Positions 18,570-27,279 of a stretch of DNA of 64,000 bases are shown here, piece after piece. The stretch covers positions 124,001-188,000 of the forward strand of contig NZ_JADKRZ010000006.1 of assembly GCF_015350905.1 (NCBI RefSeq), in the 5' to 3' direction. A model generated the notes under the pieces. That model saw only the letters and a program-made list of their open reading frames with translations, searched no databases and was not told the origin of the DNA. A program made the position numbers and the translations under genes. This DNA is from Curtobacterium sp. VKM Ac-2865 (lineage in GTDB: Bacteria; Actinomycetota; Actinomycetes; Actinomycetales; Microbacteriaceae). The stretch's first letter is position 1. The number at the start of each line of letters is the position of its first letter.

Positions 18570-19832
18570 TCAGCCGGCGAGGAACGCGGCCACGGCGCCG
18601 TGCAACGCGGCGAGGTCCTCGACGTGGACCAGTTCGCGCACGGAGTGCATCGACAGCAGTCCGACGCCGATGTCCACCGTCGGGATGCCGAGCCGCGTCG
18701 CAGCGATCGGCCCGATGGTCGACCCACCCGGGATCGTGTTGACGTTCACGAACGGCTGGTACGTCACGCCGGCGGCGTCGCAGGCAGCGGCGAAGACGGC
18801 CTCACCCTTCGCCTCGGTCATGTAGCGCTGGTTCGCGCTGATCTTGAGCAGCGGACCACCACCCGGGCGCGGGCGGTTGGTCGGGTCGTGCTTCTCGGAG
18901 TAGTTCGGGTGGACCAGGTGCCCGGCGTCGCTCGACAGCAACCACGAGGCGCGGAACGCCCGAGCGGACTCGGAGCGGGTGGCGCCGAGGCCCTCCTGCA
19001 CGCGGCCGAGGACGTCCTCGAGGAACGGGCCGCCCGCACCGGACGGCGTCGCCGAACCGACTTCCTCGTGGTCGAACGCGGCGAAGACGGGGATGCGGTC
19101 GCCGTCTGCGGGAGCGTCGACGATGCCACGGAGCCCGGCGTGCACGCTCGTCAGGTTGTCCATCCGGCCCGACGCCAGGAACGAGGCGTCGATGCCGACC
19201 CGGGCGGGCGCCTGCGTGTCAGCGAGGAAGAGGTCCCACGAGACAGCCGTCTCGCCGACCCGGCCGCGGAGCCACGCGAGGACGTCGACCCCGCCGGCGG
19301 ACGTGCCGTCGGTCCCGACCACGGGGAGCGTGTGCCGCTGCCGGTCGATCTCGGCCCCGGCGTTCACCCCGCGGTCGAGGTGGATCGCCAGGTTCGGGAT
19401 GCGCGCCACCGCGTCGGTGTCGAGGAGCGTGACGGTGCCGTCCGTGTGCACGACCCGTCCGGCGATGCGGAGGTCGCGGTCGAACCACGTCGACAGGATC
19501 GGCCCGCCGTAGACCTCGACGTTGAGCTGTTCCCAGCCGCCGACCCGGACGACGGGGTTCGGCTTGAGGCGGAACCCGGGGGAGTCGGTGTGGGCGCCGA
19601 GGATCCGGAACGGCGTCGTCGCGGTGGCCCCGGCCGGGAGTCGCCAGGCGATGACGGCTCCGTCACGCACGACGACGTAGGCGCCGGGGTCGGTCGGCCA
19701 GGCATCGTGCTCGTCGAGCTCGGTGAACCCGGCGCTGACGAGCCGGTCACGGGTCACCGCCGCGGCATGGAAGGCCGTCGGCGACTCGGTGACGAAGTGG
19801 GCGAACTCGGAGGCGATGGCGTCGACGGTCAC
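18570..19832 (-). CDS. M18 family aminopeptidase
   Basis: A 420-residue dinuclear-zinc aminopeptidase of the ApeB/DNPEP family, which releases N-terminal residues (often acidic) in the cytoplasm. Metal and catalytic residues are seen in GAHTDSPGFRLK (His81, Asp83), AAFDHEEVGSAT, and GVGLLSMHSVRELVH near the end. The start is taken as the GTG beginning VTVDAIASEFAHFV; the poor -10-like CACGAT lies 6 nt upstream. It is convergent with the oxidoreductase, with only 13 bp between the stops. Confidence 0.92.
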   Translation of the reverse strand: MTVDAIASEFAHFVTESPTAFHAAAVTRDRLVSAGFTELDEHDAWPTDPGAYVVVRDGAVIAWRLPAGATATTPFRILGAHTDSPGFRLKPNPVVRVGGWEQLNVEVYGGPILSTWFDRDLRIAGRVVHTDGTVTLLDTDAVARIPNLAIHLDRGVNAGAEIDRQRHTLPVVGTDGTSAGGVDVLAWLRGRVGETAVSWDLFLADTQAPARVGIDASFLASGRMDNLTSVHAGLRGIVDAPADGDRIPVFAAFDHEEVGSATPSGAGGPFLEDVLGRVQEGLGATRSESARAFRASWLLSSDAGHLVHPNYSEKHDPTNRPRPGGGPLLKISANQRYMTEAKGEAVFAAACDAAGVTYQPFVNVNTIPGGSTIGPIAATRLGIPTVDIGVGLLSMHSVRELVHVEDLAALHGAVAAFLAG

Positions 19833-19870
19833 CCGACCATCGTGGCACGGCCTTGAGGTGACGAGACGCA

Positions 19871-19903
19871 GCACGGGACGCGTCCATCGGACGCGCCCCG
19901 TGC
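19871..19903 (-). terminator. hairpin terminator of fbaA
   Basis: A 15-bp inverted repeat with one mismatch, left arm GCACGGGACGCGTCC, around a 3-nt loop. It lies 22 bp past the aldolase stop in its direction of transcription and just before the M18 aminopeptidase start. Confidence 0.75.
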
Positions 19904-19925
19904 CTCCTGGCAATGTGCCCTGTGG

Positions 19926-20954
19926 TCAGCTCTGGCTGTGCCCGGCCGACCCGAGGACCTTCGCGGCCTCGCCCACGCGGGCGGCCATGGCGGTCTCGGC
20001 GACCTTGCCCCAGGCGCGGGGGTCGTACTGCTTCTTGTTGCCGACCTCGCCGTCGAGCTTCAGGACGCCCTCGTAGTTGCTGAACATCGACCCGGCGATC
20101 GAGCGCGTGAACGCGTACTGCGTGTCCGTGTCGATGTTCATCTTGATGACGCCGTTGCGGACGGCCTCGTGGATCTCGTCGTCGGTCGAGCCGGAGCCGC
20201 CGTGGAAGACGAGGTCGAGCGGGTTCTCGCCGGTGCCGTGCTTCGCGGCGACCGCTGCCTGGATCTCGCCGAGGAGCTCCGGACGCAGCTTCACGTTGCC
20301 CGGCTTGTAGACGCCGTGCACGTTGCCGAAGGTGAGGGCAGCGATCCAGCGACCCTTGTCCCCGAGGCCGAGCGCGTCGACGACTCGCTCGACGTCACCC
20401 GAGGTCGTGTACAGGGCGTCGTTGGTGCCCTCGTGCTCGACGCCGTCCTCTTCGCCGCCGACGACGCCGATCTCGACCTCGAGGATGGCGTTGATGTTGC
20501 GGGTCTTCTCGATCATCGTGCGCGCGATCTCGATGTTCTCGTCGAGCGGCACGGCCGAGCCGTCCCACATGTGCGACTGGAAGATCGGGTTGCGGCCGTG
20601 GCGGACCTCTTCCTCGCTCGCCGCGATGAGCGGGAGGACGAAGCCGTCGAGGGCGTCCTTCGGGCAGTGGTCCGTGTGGAGCGCGACGGTGATGGGGTAG
20701 TTCTTGGCGACCTCGTGCGCGAACGCCGCCATGGCGAGGGCCCCGGCGGCACGGTTCTTCACGGTCTGGCCGGCGAAGTAGTCGGCACCGCCGGTCGTGA
20801 CCTGGATGATGCCGTCCGACCCGGCCTCGGTCAGGCCCTGGAGGACCGCGTTGATGGTCTGCGACGAGGACACGTTGACCGCGGGGTAGGCGAACTTGCC
20901 GGCCTTCGCGCGGTCGATCATCTCGGCGTACTGTTCCGGCGTTGCGATGGGCAC
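19926..20954 (-). CDS. fbaA: class II fructose-bisphosphate aldolase
   Basis: A zinc-dependent aldolase interconverting fructose 1,6-bisphosphate with dihydroxyacetone phosphate and glyceraldehyde 3-phosphate. Zinc ligands are in VALHTDHCPKD, LEVEIGVVGGEEDG and FGNVHGVYKPG, and GGSGSTDDEI plus NIDTDTQYAFT bind the phosphates. 342 residues. GTG start with GAAGGAG 5 nt upstream. It diverges from glpX, so aldolase and bisphosphatase share a regulatory region of about 160 bp, which suits a glycolysis/gluconeogenesis switch. Confidence 0.95.
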   Translation of the reverse strand: MPIATPEQYAEMIDRAKAGKFAYPAVNVSSSQTINAVLQGLTEAGSDGIIQVTTGGADYFAGQTVKNRAAGALAMAAFAHEVAKNYPITVALHTDHCPKDALDGFVLPLIAASEEEVRHGRNPIFQSHMWDGSAVPLDENIEIARTMIEKTRNINAILEVEIGVVGGEEDGVEHEGTNDALYTTSGDVERVVDALGLGDKGRWIAALTFGNVHGVYKPGNVKLRPELLGEIQAAVAAKHGTGENPLDLVFHGGSGSTDDEIHEAVRNGVIKMNIDTDTQYAFTRSIAGSMFSNYEGVLKLDGEVGNKKQYDPRAWGKVAETAMAARVGEAAKVLGSAGHSQS

Positions 20955-21117
20955 GTGATCTCCTTCGACTTCGGTGATGTCCGGACCGATCGTAGTCAGC
21001 CGGTCTGGAGGCGCGGTGCGGTTCCGGCGGATCGGTGGATGACCGTCTGTGGTCCCGCGCGCTGCACATCCGTCCGCCCGGCGGCTCGCCTGGGCGGCGC
21101 TCGGTAGGCTGCAGTAC

Positions 21118-22107
21118 GTGACTCCCACGACTGAGACCGGATCCCTCTTCCTGCAGCCCGACCGCAACCTGGCCCTCGAACTCGTCCGCGCGACCGAGGC
21201 CGCCGCGATCCGCGCGCAACCGTGGGTCGGTCGGGGGGAGAAGAACCTCGCGGACGGTGCCGCCGTCGACGCGATGCGCAAGTTCCTCGGCACCGTCAAC
21301 TTCGACGGCGTGGTCGTCATCGGCGAGGGCGAGAAGGACAACGCCCCGATGCTCTACAACGGCGAGCACGTCGGCAACGGCCACGGCCCGGCCTGCGACA
21401 TCGCGGTCGACCCGATCGACGGTACCTCGCTGACCGCCGCCGGCCGCCAGAACGCCATCTCCGTGATGGCCGTGTCCGACCGCGGCTCGATGTACGACCC
21501 GTCGGCCGTGTTCTACATGGACAAGATCGCCGCCGGACCCGAGGGGCGTGGGGTCCTCGACCTCGAGAAGCCGATCGGCGACAACATCCGCGCGCTGGCG
21601 AAGGCCAAGGGCAAGGACCTCGAGGACATGGTCGTCGCCGTGCTCGACCGCCCGCGCCACGACGAGCTCATCCGGGCCATCCGTGCCACGGGCGCCGGCA
21701 CCCGCCTGCTGCTCGACGGTGACGTCGCCGGTGGCATCGCGGCGGCACTGCCCGGCTCGAACATCGACATGTGCGTCGGTGTCGGTGGCACGCCCGAGGG
21801 CATCATCACCGCGTGCGCGATCAAGGCGCTCGGCGGGGTCCTGCTCGGGAAGCTCCAGCCGAAGGACGACGAGGAGCGCGAGCGCGCCATCGCCGCCGGC
21901 CACGACCTCGACAAGGTCCTCGACCAGGACGACCTGGTCACGGGGGACAACACGTTCTTCGTCGCGACGGGCGTCACGGACGGCGTGCTCGTCGACGGTG
22001 TCCGCCGCTCGCGTGGCGTCATCCACACCGACTCGCTCGTGCTCCGGTCGCGCTCGAACACGATCCGCCGCATCCAGGCGGACCACCGCGCCGAGAAGTG
22101 GTTCTGA
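21118..22107 (+). CDS. glpX: class II fructose-1,6-bisphosphatase
   Basis: Hydrolyses fructose 1,6-bisphosphate to fructose 6-phosphate in gluconeogenesis. The lithium-sensitive phosphatase fold is marked by [13 protein letters not shown] and [12 protein letters not shown], with metal-binding acidic residues, and a late [20 protein letters not shown] block. 329 residues, the normal GlpX length. The GTG lies 7 nt after TAGGCT (21105-21110), a leaderless arrangement, and the N-terminus reads [24 protein letters not shown]. Divergent from fbaA. Confidence 0.95.
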   Translation: MTPTTETGSLFLQPDRNLALELVRATEAAAIRAQPWVGRGEKNLADGAAVDAMRKFLGTVNFDGVVVIGEGEKDNAPMLYNGEHVGNGHGPACDIAVDPIDGTSLTAAGRQNAISVMAVSDRGSMYDPSAVFYMDKIAAGPEGRGVLDLEKPIGDNIRALAKAKGKDLEDMVVAVLDRPRHDELIRAIRATGAGTRLLLDGDVAGGIAAALPGSNIDMCVGVGGTPEGIITACAIKALGGVLLGKLQPKDDEERERAIAAGHDLDKVLDQDDLVTGDNTFFVATGVTDGVLVDGVRRSRGVIHTDSLVLRSRSNTIRRIQADHRAEKWF

Positions 22108-22140
22108 TCCGCAGGGTCTGACCGCGGCGCTGACCGACGC

Positions 22141-22202
22141 CGCACAACCGAAGCCCGCTCGAACCACGGACGTCCGTGGTGCGAGCGGGTTTCTGTTGTG
22201 CG
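22141..22202. terminator. large hairpin terminator after glpX
   Basis: An 18-bp inner stem (CCCGCTCGAACCACGGAC at 22154-22171 pairing with 22172-22189, one mismatch) is flanked by an outer CGCACAAC/GTTGTGCG arm pair. A TTTCTGTT run after the inner stem makes it rho-independent-like for glpX. It also separates the convergent rmuC. Confidence 0.85.
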
Positions 22203-22219
22203 AAACCAGCCCGCACCGC

Positions 22220-22261
22220 GCACCGCGCGGAGCGCCCGCACCCGCACCGCGCGGAGCGCCC
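22220..22261. repeat. short direct repeat of 18 bp
   Basis: GCACCGCGCGGAGCGCCC occurs twice, 24 bp apart, in the 3' flank of rmuC, within a stretch made almost only of G and C. It looks like local slippage and no function is evident. Confidence 0.55.
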
Positions 22262-22272
22262 CGCGCCCCGCG

Positions 22273-23535
22273 CTACTCCTCGTCGAGGGCGCCGACGAGC
22301 TCGGGCGCGGTGAGCAGCCGCGGCTCGTCCTCGACCACCGTGGGCTCGGAGATGACCTTCGACTCGTCGAGCATCGACAGCCGTCGGGCACTCGGCAGCA
22401 CCTGGCGTTCGAGCGACCCCACGAAGCGGTTGTAGTCGACGACCGAGCCGCGGATCGAGCGCCCGAGCTTGTCGACGTGCGTGGCCATCGTCGTGAGCCG
22501 CCCGTGGAGTTCACGGGCGACGCGGAAGAGCTCGCGGGCCTCGGTCGTGACGACGTCCTGCTGCCACGAGAACGCCACGGTCTTGAGCACCGACCACAGC
22601 GTCACCGGGGACGCGAGGGCGACCCGCTTGCGGAACGCGTGGTCGAGCAGCCCGGGGTCGGCGGCCAGGGCACTGGCGATCAGGGACTCGGACGGGATGA
22701 ACGCCACCGTGAGCTCAGGGGAGGCGTCGTAGCCCGACCAGTACTCCCGCGCGGCGAGGGCGTCGACGTGCGCCCGGAGCGCCTTGACGTGCTGCGTCAT
22801 GAGCGTCGCGCGCCGGGCGCCCTCGGCTCCGGTGGCACTGGCGGGGATCTCCATCGCCTGCAGGTAGGCGGTGAAGGGCACCTTGGCGTCGACGGCGATG
22901 CTCTTGCCGCCGGGCAGGTGCACGACCATGTCGGGGCGTGCGGCGCCGACGGACGTCGTCACCGAGGACTGCACGTCGAAGTCGACCCGCTCGAGGAGCC
23001 CGGCGGCCTCGACCACGTTGCGCAGCTGGGTCTCGCCCCAGACGCCCCGCGTGCTGTTCGACGTGAGCGCGCTCGCGAGGGTCTCGGCGGTGGCGCGGAG
23101 CCGTTCCTCGGACTCGGCGGCGGACCGCAGCTGTGTGGAGATGGCGCCGTACTGCTCGCTGCGGGCACGCTCGAGCTCGGCGATCTTGGCGCGCATGACG
23201 TCGAGGGTCTCGGCGACGGGGCTGAGCGCCGTGAGCACCTTGGACTCGTCCTGCGACCGGGCGGTCTCGGCACCGTGCATGCGCTCGACGAGGTGCTCCA
23301 GCTCGGCTGACCGCCGTTCGAGCGAGTCGACCTGTCGGCGGTACTGGGTGTCCTGCGCGTCGAGGCGTTCCTCGGCGTCCTGCCGGACCTCGGAGAGACG
23401 CGCGCGGAGGGCGTCGGCGGTCGCGACGGCCGTGGCGGCGGACGCGCCGGCGCGGGCGCGGGCGAGCGACCAAGCGACGGCGGCGCCGGCGAGGGCGCCG
23501 ATCAGCAGGCCGACGAGCAGGGCGGAGATGTCCAT
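22273..23535 (-). CDS. rmuC: DNA recombination protein RmuC
   Basis: A 420-residue protein with an N-terminal membrane segment (MDISALLVGLLIGALAGAAVAWSLA), a long coiled coil (about 30-170), and a PD-(D/E)XK nuclease-like core showing RGVWGETQLRNVVEAAGLLERVDFDVQ, RPDMVVHLPGGKSIAVDAKVPFTAYL and AFIPSESLIASAL. RmuC limits inversion and other rearrangements at short inverted repeats in E. coli. The ATG chosen has GGAAGG 8-13 nt upstream; an in-frame ATG 36 codons earlier lacks support. Convergent with glpX. Confidence 0.92.
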   Translation of the reverse strand: MDISALLVGLLIGALAGAAVAWSLARARAGASAATAVATADALRARLSEVRQDAEERLDAQDTQYRRQVDSLERRSAELEHLVERMHGAETARSQDESKVLTALSPVAETLDVMRAKIAELERARSEQYGAISTQLRSAAESEERLRATAETLASALTSNSTRGVWGETQLRNVVEAAGLLERVDFDVQSSVTTSVGAARPDMVVHLPGGKSIAVDAKVPFTAYLQAMEIPASATGAEGARRATLMTQHVKALRAHVDALAAREYWSGYDASPELTVAFIPSESLIASALAADPGLLDHAFRKRVALASPVTLWSVLKTVAFSWQQDVVTTEARELFRVARELHGRLTTMATHVDKLGRSIRGSVVDYNRFVGSLERQVLPSARRLSMLDESKVISEPTVVEDEPRLLTAPELVGALDEE

Positions 23536-23641
23536 GCCCAGACCTTCCCAGGTCCCACCGACAGCAGCGGGGCGGCCGTGGGCGAGCCTCCAGACCGGCC
23601 TGGAGGCGGCCCCGCGACGGCCGGTTCGGATCCGGCCAGCC

Positions 23642-23675
23642 ATGTCATGACATTAAGCCAAGCATCATGTACAGT
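23642..23675 (+). promoter_or_regulatory. iolC promoter with IolR-type operator
   Basis: The perfect palindrome ATGTCATGACAT (23642-23653) contains an ATGACA -35 element (23647-23652), and TACAGT (23670-23675) follows after a 17-bp spacer as the -10. A bound repressor would occlude the -35. Related sites lie at 35470-35487 and 36746-36757. Confidence 0.75.
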
Positions 23676-23722
23676 CGTGATCGTCCGCCGATGAAGCCGC
23701 ACGGAAGGTCCCCTCGCGTCGC

Positions 23723-24715
23723 ATGACGAACGAAGCTCCACACGCCTACGACGTGATCACCATGGGTCGCGTCAGCGTGGACATCTACCCGCAGCAGACC
23801 GGTCCGCTCGAGGACGTCGAGACCTTCTCGAAGTCCGTCGGCGGCAGCGCCACGAACGTGGCCATCGCCGCGGCCCGCCACGGCGCGGACGCCGCCGTCA
23901 TCACCCGCACCGGCGACGACCCCTTCGGTCGGTACATCGCCCGGACGCTGCCGGAGTTCGGCGTCGCGAACGCCTTCGTCGAGACGGTCGACGGCCTGAA
24001 CACCCCGGTCGCCTTCTGCGAGCTGTTCCCGCCGGACGACTTCCCGCTGTACTTCTACCGGGCACCCAAGGCGCCCGACCTCATGATCACGGCGAAGTCC
24101 CTGCCGCTCCACGAGATCGAACGCGCGCGGGTCTTCTGGACCACGGTGACCGGCCTGAGCGAGGAGCCCAGCCGCCAGGCGCACCACGTGGCGTACGCGG
24201 CACGGAGCGCCTCGGACCACCCCACGACGGTGCACACCGTGCTGGACCTCGACTACCGGGCGGTGTTCTGGTCCTCGCCGGCCGCCGCCACACGCGAGGT
24301 CGCGGTCGCCCTCGAGCACGCCACCGTCGCCGTCGGCAACCGCGAGGAGTGCGAGGTCGCCGTGGGCGAGACGGACCCGGTCCGCGCCGCTGACGCGCTG
24401 CTGGAACGCGGGGTCGAGGTCGCGATCGTGAAGCAGGGGCCCAAGGGCGTCCTCGCGAAGACGCGCGACGAGGTCGTCGAGCTCCGCCCGCACCACATCG
24501 ACGTCGTGAACGGGCTCGGCTCGGGCGACGGCTTCGGGGGAGCGCTGACCCACGGGCTGCTGCAGGGCTGGGGACTCGAGCGCGTGCTCGCCTTCGCCAA
24601 CGCGGCCGGCGCGATCGTCGCGACGCGGTTCGAGTGCTCGACGGCCATGCCGACGAGCGACGAGATCGAGACGTTCCTGCAGGACAACCCGACAGAGGAG
24701 GCCGTCCGTGCCTGA
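23723..24715 (+). CDS. iolC: 5-dehydro-2-deoxygluconokinase
   Basis: A PfkB-family sugar kinase of 330 residues that phosphorylates 2-deoxy-5-keto-D-gluconate in the fifth step of myo-inositol breakdown. The N-terminus MGRVSVDIYPQQTGPLEDVETFSKSVGG is the IolC form of the substrate site, and NGLGSGDGFGGALTHG near residue 264 holds the anion hole and catalytic Asp. It is the first gene of a long co-directional iol operon and sits just behind the IolR-type promoter. GGAAGG is 13 nt upstream, a little far. It overlaps the next gene by 8 bp. Confidence 0.94.
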   Translation: MTNEAPHAYDVITMGRVSVDIYPQQTGPLEDVETFSKSVGGSATNVAIAAARHGADAAVITRTGDDPFGRYIARTLPEFGVANAFVETVDGLNTPVAFCELFPPDDFPLYFYRAPKAPDLMITAKSLPLHEIERARVFWTTVTGLSEEPSRQAHHVAYAARSASDHPTTVHTVLDLDYRAVFWSSPAAATREVAVALEHATVAVGNREECEVAVGETDPVRAADALLERGVEVAIVKQGPKGVLAKTRDEVVELRPHHIDVVNGLGSGDGFGGALTHGLLQGWGLERVLAFANAAGAIVATRFECSTAMPTSDEIETFLQDNPTEEAVRA

Positions 24716-25760
24716 GATCAGCCCCGCTGCCTTCGACCGCCTGCGCGACGTCCGCGCCGGTGCACCAGAGGTCGTCGCGAGCACCCTGGCGGCCCGCACC
24801 CGCCGGCCGCTGCTCGGCGACGACGGCAAGCTCTTCATCGTCGCCGCCGACCACCCCGCCCGCGGCGCGTTGGCCGTCCGCGACGACGAGTCCGCGATGG
24901 CCGACCGGTACGACCTGCTCGAGCGGCTCGTGGTCGCGCTCGGCCGCCCCGGCGTCGACGGGGTCCTCGGCACGCCGGACATCCTCGAGGACCTGGCGCT
25001 GCTCGGCGCCCTCGACGGCAAGGTCGTCGTCGGGTCGATGAACCGCGGAGGCCTGCGCGGCGCGACCTTCGAGATGGACGACCGGTACACGGCGTACTCG
25101 GCGTCGGCCATCAAGCGGTCCGAGTTCGACTTCGCCAAGCTGCTCGTCCGCGTCGCCCTGCAGGACGCGGGCACTGCCCCGACGCTCGAGGCCACGGCGA
25201 AGGCCGTCACCGAGGCCGCTGCCGAGCAGCTCCCGATCATGCTCGAGCCGTTCATGTCCTCGTGGCAGGACGGCCGGGTCGTGAACGACCTGACGGCCGA
25301 TGCCGTGATCACCTCGATGGCCATCGCCGCGGGGCTCGGGGAGTCGAGCGCCTACAGCTGGCTCAAGATCCCCGTGGTGGACGACATGGAGCGCGTGATG
25401 GCGGCGACCACGCTGCCGACGCTCCTGCTCGGTGGCGACCCGTCGTCGCGTCCGCTGGAGACCTACGCCGCGTGGGCCGACGCCCTCGCCCTGCCGGGCG
25501 TGCGCGGCCTGGTCGTCGGTCGCACCCTGCTCTACCCGCCGGACGGCGACGTCGCCGCCGCGGTCGACGTGGCCGCTGGACTTGTCCACACCCGGCCGGA
25601 CGGACACGCGTCCGGCGGATCCGTCCACAGCCAGTCCGGTGGATCCGTCCACAGCCAGGAGGCTCGGGGCACGTCCTCCACAGATCCGCACGACCCAGCC
25701 GCGCGGCTCGCCGGCACCAGCACCATGGACTCGTCCATCCCGGAAGGAAGCACCGCATGA
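24708..25760 (+). CDS. Cgl0158-like (beta/alpha)8 aldolase of the inositol operon
   Basis: A 350-residue class I aldolase-like barrel matching the Cgl0158 type found in actinobacterial iol clusters. It occupies the place of IolJ, so it probably cleaves 2-deoxy-5-keto-gluconate 6-phosphate to malonate semialdehyde and dihydroxyacetone phosphate; this is inferred from position. FIVAADHPARGAL, VVGSMNRGG and SAYSWLKIPVVDDMERV are recognisable, the last with a possible Schiff-base lysine. The last 60 residues are a Ser/His/Gly-rich tail with a duplicated octapeptide and look non-catalytic. GTG start with GAGGAG 7 nt upstream; its stop overlaps iolA as ATGA. Confidence 0.8.
   Translation: MPEISPAAFDRLRDVRAGAPEVVASTLAARTRRPLLGDDGKLFIVAADHPARGALAVRDDESAMADRYDLLERLVVALGRPGVDGVLGTPDILEDLALLGALDGKVVVGSMNRGGLRGATFEMDDRYTAYSASAIKRSEFDFAKLLVRVALQDAGTAPTLEATAKAVTEAAAEQLPIMLEPFMSSWQDGRVVNDLTADAVITSMAIAAGLGESSAYSWLKIPVVDDMERVMAATTLPTLLLGGDPSSRPLETYAAWADALALPGVRGLVVGRTLLYPPDGDVAAAVDVAAGLVHTRPDGHASGGSVHSQSGGSVHSQEARGTSSTDPHDPAARLAGTSTMDSSIPEGSTA
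25611..25658 (+). repeat. 24-bp tandem duplication in the aldolase C-terminal tail
   Basis: Two adjacent 24-bp units differing at one base (TCCGGYGGATCCGTCCACAG core) encode SGGSVHSQ twice. They fall in the low-complexity tail of the Cgl0158-like protein, beyond the conserved barrel. Confidence 0.9.
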
Positions 25761-27268
25761 CGCTCACCGACACTGCTCTCACGACGATCGGCCACTGGAT
25801 CGACGGGGCCCGCGTGGCCTCGACGTCCGGTCGTACCGCGCCCGTCTACGACCCGGCACTCGGGGTCGCGACGAAGCAGGTCGCGCTCGCCGACGACGCC
25901 GAGGTCCAGGCCGCGATCGCCAGCGCCAAGGCCGCGTTCCCCGCGTGGGGCGACCTGTCGCTCGCCAAGCGCCAGCAGGTCCTCTTCGCCTTCCGCGAGA
26001 TCCTGAACCGCGACAAGGCCGAGCTCGCCGAGATCATCACGAGCGAGCACGGCAAGGTCCTCGACGACGCCCTCGGCGAGATCGCCCGCGGGCAAGAGGT
26101 CGTCGAGCTCGCGACGAGCATCCCGCAGCTGCTCAAGGGCGAGTTCAGCGACCAGGTCTCCACCGGGATCGACGTCTACTCGATCCGACAGCCGCTCGGT
26201 GTCGTCGGCATCATCAGCCCCTTCAACTTCCCCGCCATGGTGCCGCTCTGGTTCCTGCCGATCGCGATCGCCGCTGGCAACACCGTCGTGCTGAAGCCGA
26301 GCGAGAAGGACCCGAGCGCCGCGCTCTGGCTCGCCGAGAAGTTCACCGAGGCCGGGCTGCCCGACGGCGTCTTCAACGTGCTGAACGGCGACAAAGTGAG
26401 CGTGGACGGCCTGCTGACCAGCCCCGACGTGCAGTCGATCTCCTTCGTCGGCTCCACGCCGATCGCGCAGTACGTCTACGAGACCGGCACGAAGCACGGC
26501 AAGCGTGTGCAGGCCCTCGGCGGCGCGAAGAACCACATGCTCGTGCTGCCCGACGCCGACCTCGACCTCGTCGCGGACAACGCCATCAACGCGGGCTTCG
26601 GGTCGGCCGGGGAGCGCTGCATGGCGATCTCCGTGGTGGTCGCGGTCGAGCCCGTCGCCGACGAGCTCATCGCGAAGATCTCCGAGCGCGCGGCCACCCT
26701 GCGCGTCGGTGACGGGCGTCGCGGGTGCGACATGGGCCCGCTCGTCACCCAGCAGCACCGGGACAAGGTCGCCTCGTACATCGAGGTCGCTGAGCAGGAC
26801 GGTGCGGTGGTCGTGGTGGACGGCCGCACCGTCCGTCCCGACGGTGACGAGAACGGCTTCTGGCTCGGCCCGACGCTGATCGACCGCGTCCCCACCACCA
26901 GCCGCGTCTACACCGAGGAGATCTTCGGGCCGGTGCTCTCGGTCGTCCGGGTCGCCACCTACGAAGAGGGTCTCGAGCTCATCAACTCCGGCGCGTTCGG
27001 CAACGGCACCGCGATCTTCACGAACGACGGCGGCGCTGCCCGGCGGTTCCAGCGCGACGTGCAGGTCGGCATGATCGGCATCAACGTGCCGATCCCCGTG
27101 CCGGTGGCGTACTACTCGTTCGGCGGCTGGAAGAACTCGCTGTTCGGTGACCACAAGGCGTACGGCGCCGACGGCGTGAGCTTCTTCACGCGCCAGAAGG
27201 CCATCACGAGCCGGTGGCTGGACCCGTCGCACGGCGGCATCAACCTCGGCTTCCCGTCGAACAGCTGA
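25757..27268 (+). CDS. iolA: CoA-acylating methylmalonate-semialdehyde dehydrogenase
   Basis: An aldehyde dehydrogenase of 503 residues that converts malonate semialdehyde to acetyl-CoA and CO2, the last step of the inositol route, and methylmalonate semialdehyde to propionyl-CoA in valine breakdown. Cys288 in FGSAGERCMAISVVVAV is the catalytic thiol of the MmsA/IolA group. GVVGIISPFNFPAMVPLWF, VLKPSEKDPSAA and the PVAYYSFGGWKNSLFGD ending agree. GGAAGGAAG precedes the ATG by 7 nt. Context in an iol operon favours IolA over MmsA. Confidence 0.95.
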   Translation: MTLTDTALTTIGHWIDGARVASTSGRTAPVYDPALGVATKQVALADDAEVQAAIASAKAAFPAWGDLSLAKRQQVLFAFREILNRDKAELAEIITSEHGKVLDDALGEIARGQEVVELATSIPQLLKGEFSDQVSTGIDVYSIRQPLGVVGIISPFNFPAMVPLWFLPIAIAAGNTVVLKPSEKDPSAALWLAEKFTEAGLPDGVFNVLNGDKVSVDGLLTSPDVQSISFVGSTPIAQYVYETGTKHGKRVQALGGAKNHMLVLPDADLDLVADNAINAGFGSAGERCMAISVVVAVEPVADELIAKISERAATLRVGDGRRGCDMGPLVTQQHRDKVASYIEVAEQDGAVVVVDGRTVRPDGDENGFWLGPTLIDRVPTTSRVYTEEIFGPVLSVVRVATYEEGLELINSGAFGNGTAIFTNDGGAARRFQRDVQVGMIGINVPIPVPVAYYSFGGWKNSLFGDHKAYGADGVSFFTRQKAITSRWLDPSHGGINLGFPSNS

Positions 27269-27279
27269 CGGCCCCGCAC

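Noticed and set aside
22203-22272. GC-rich direct repeats as an integration site
   Set aside because: They are short, low-complexity and not beside an integrase or tRNA gene.
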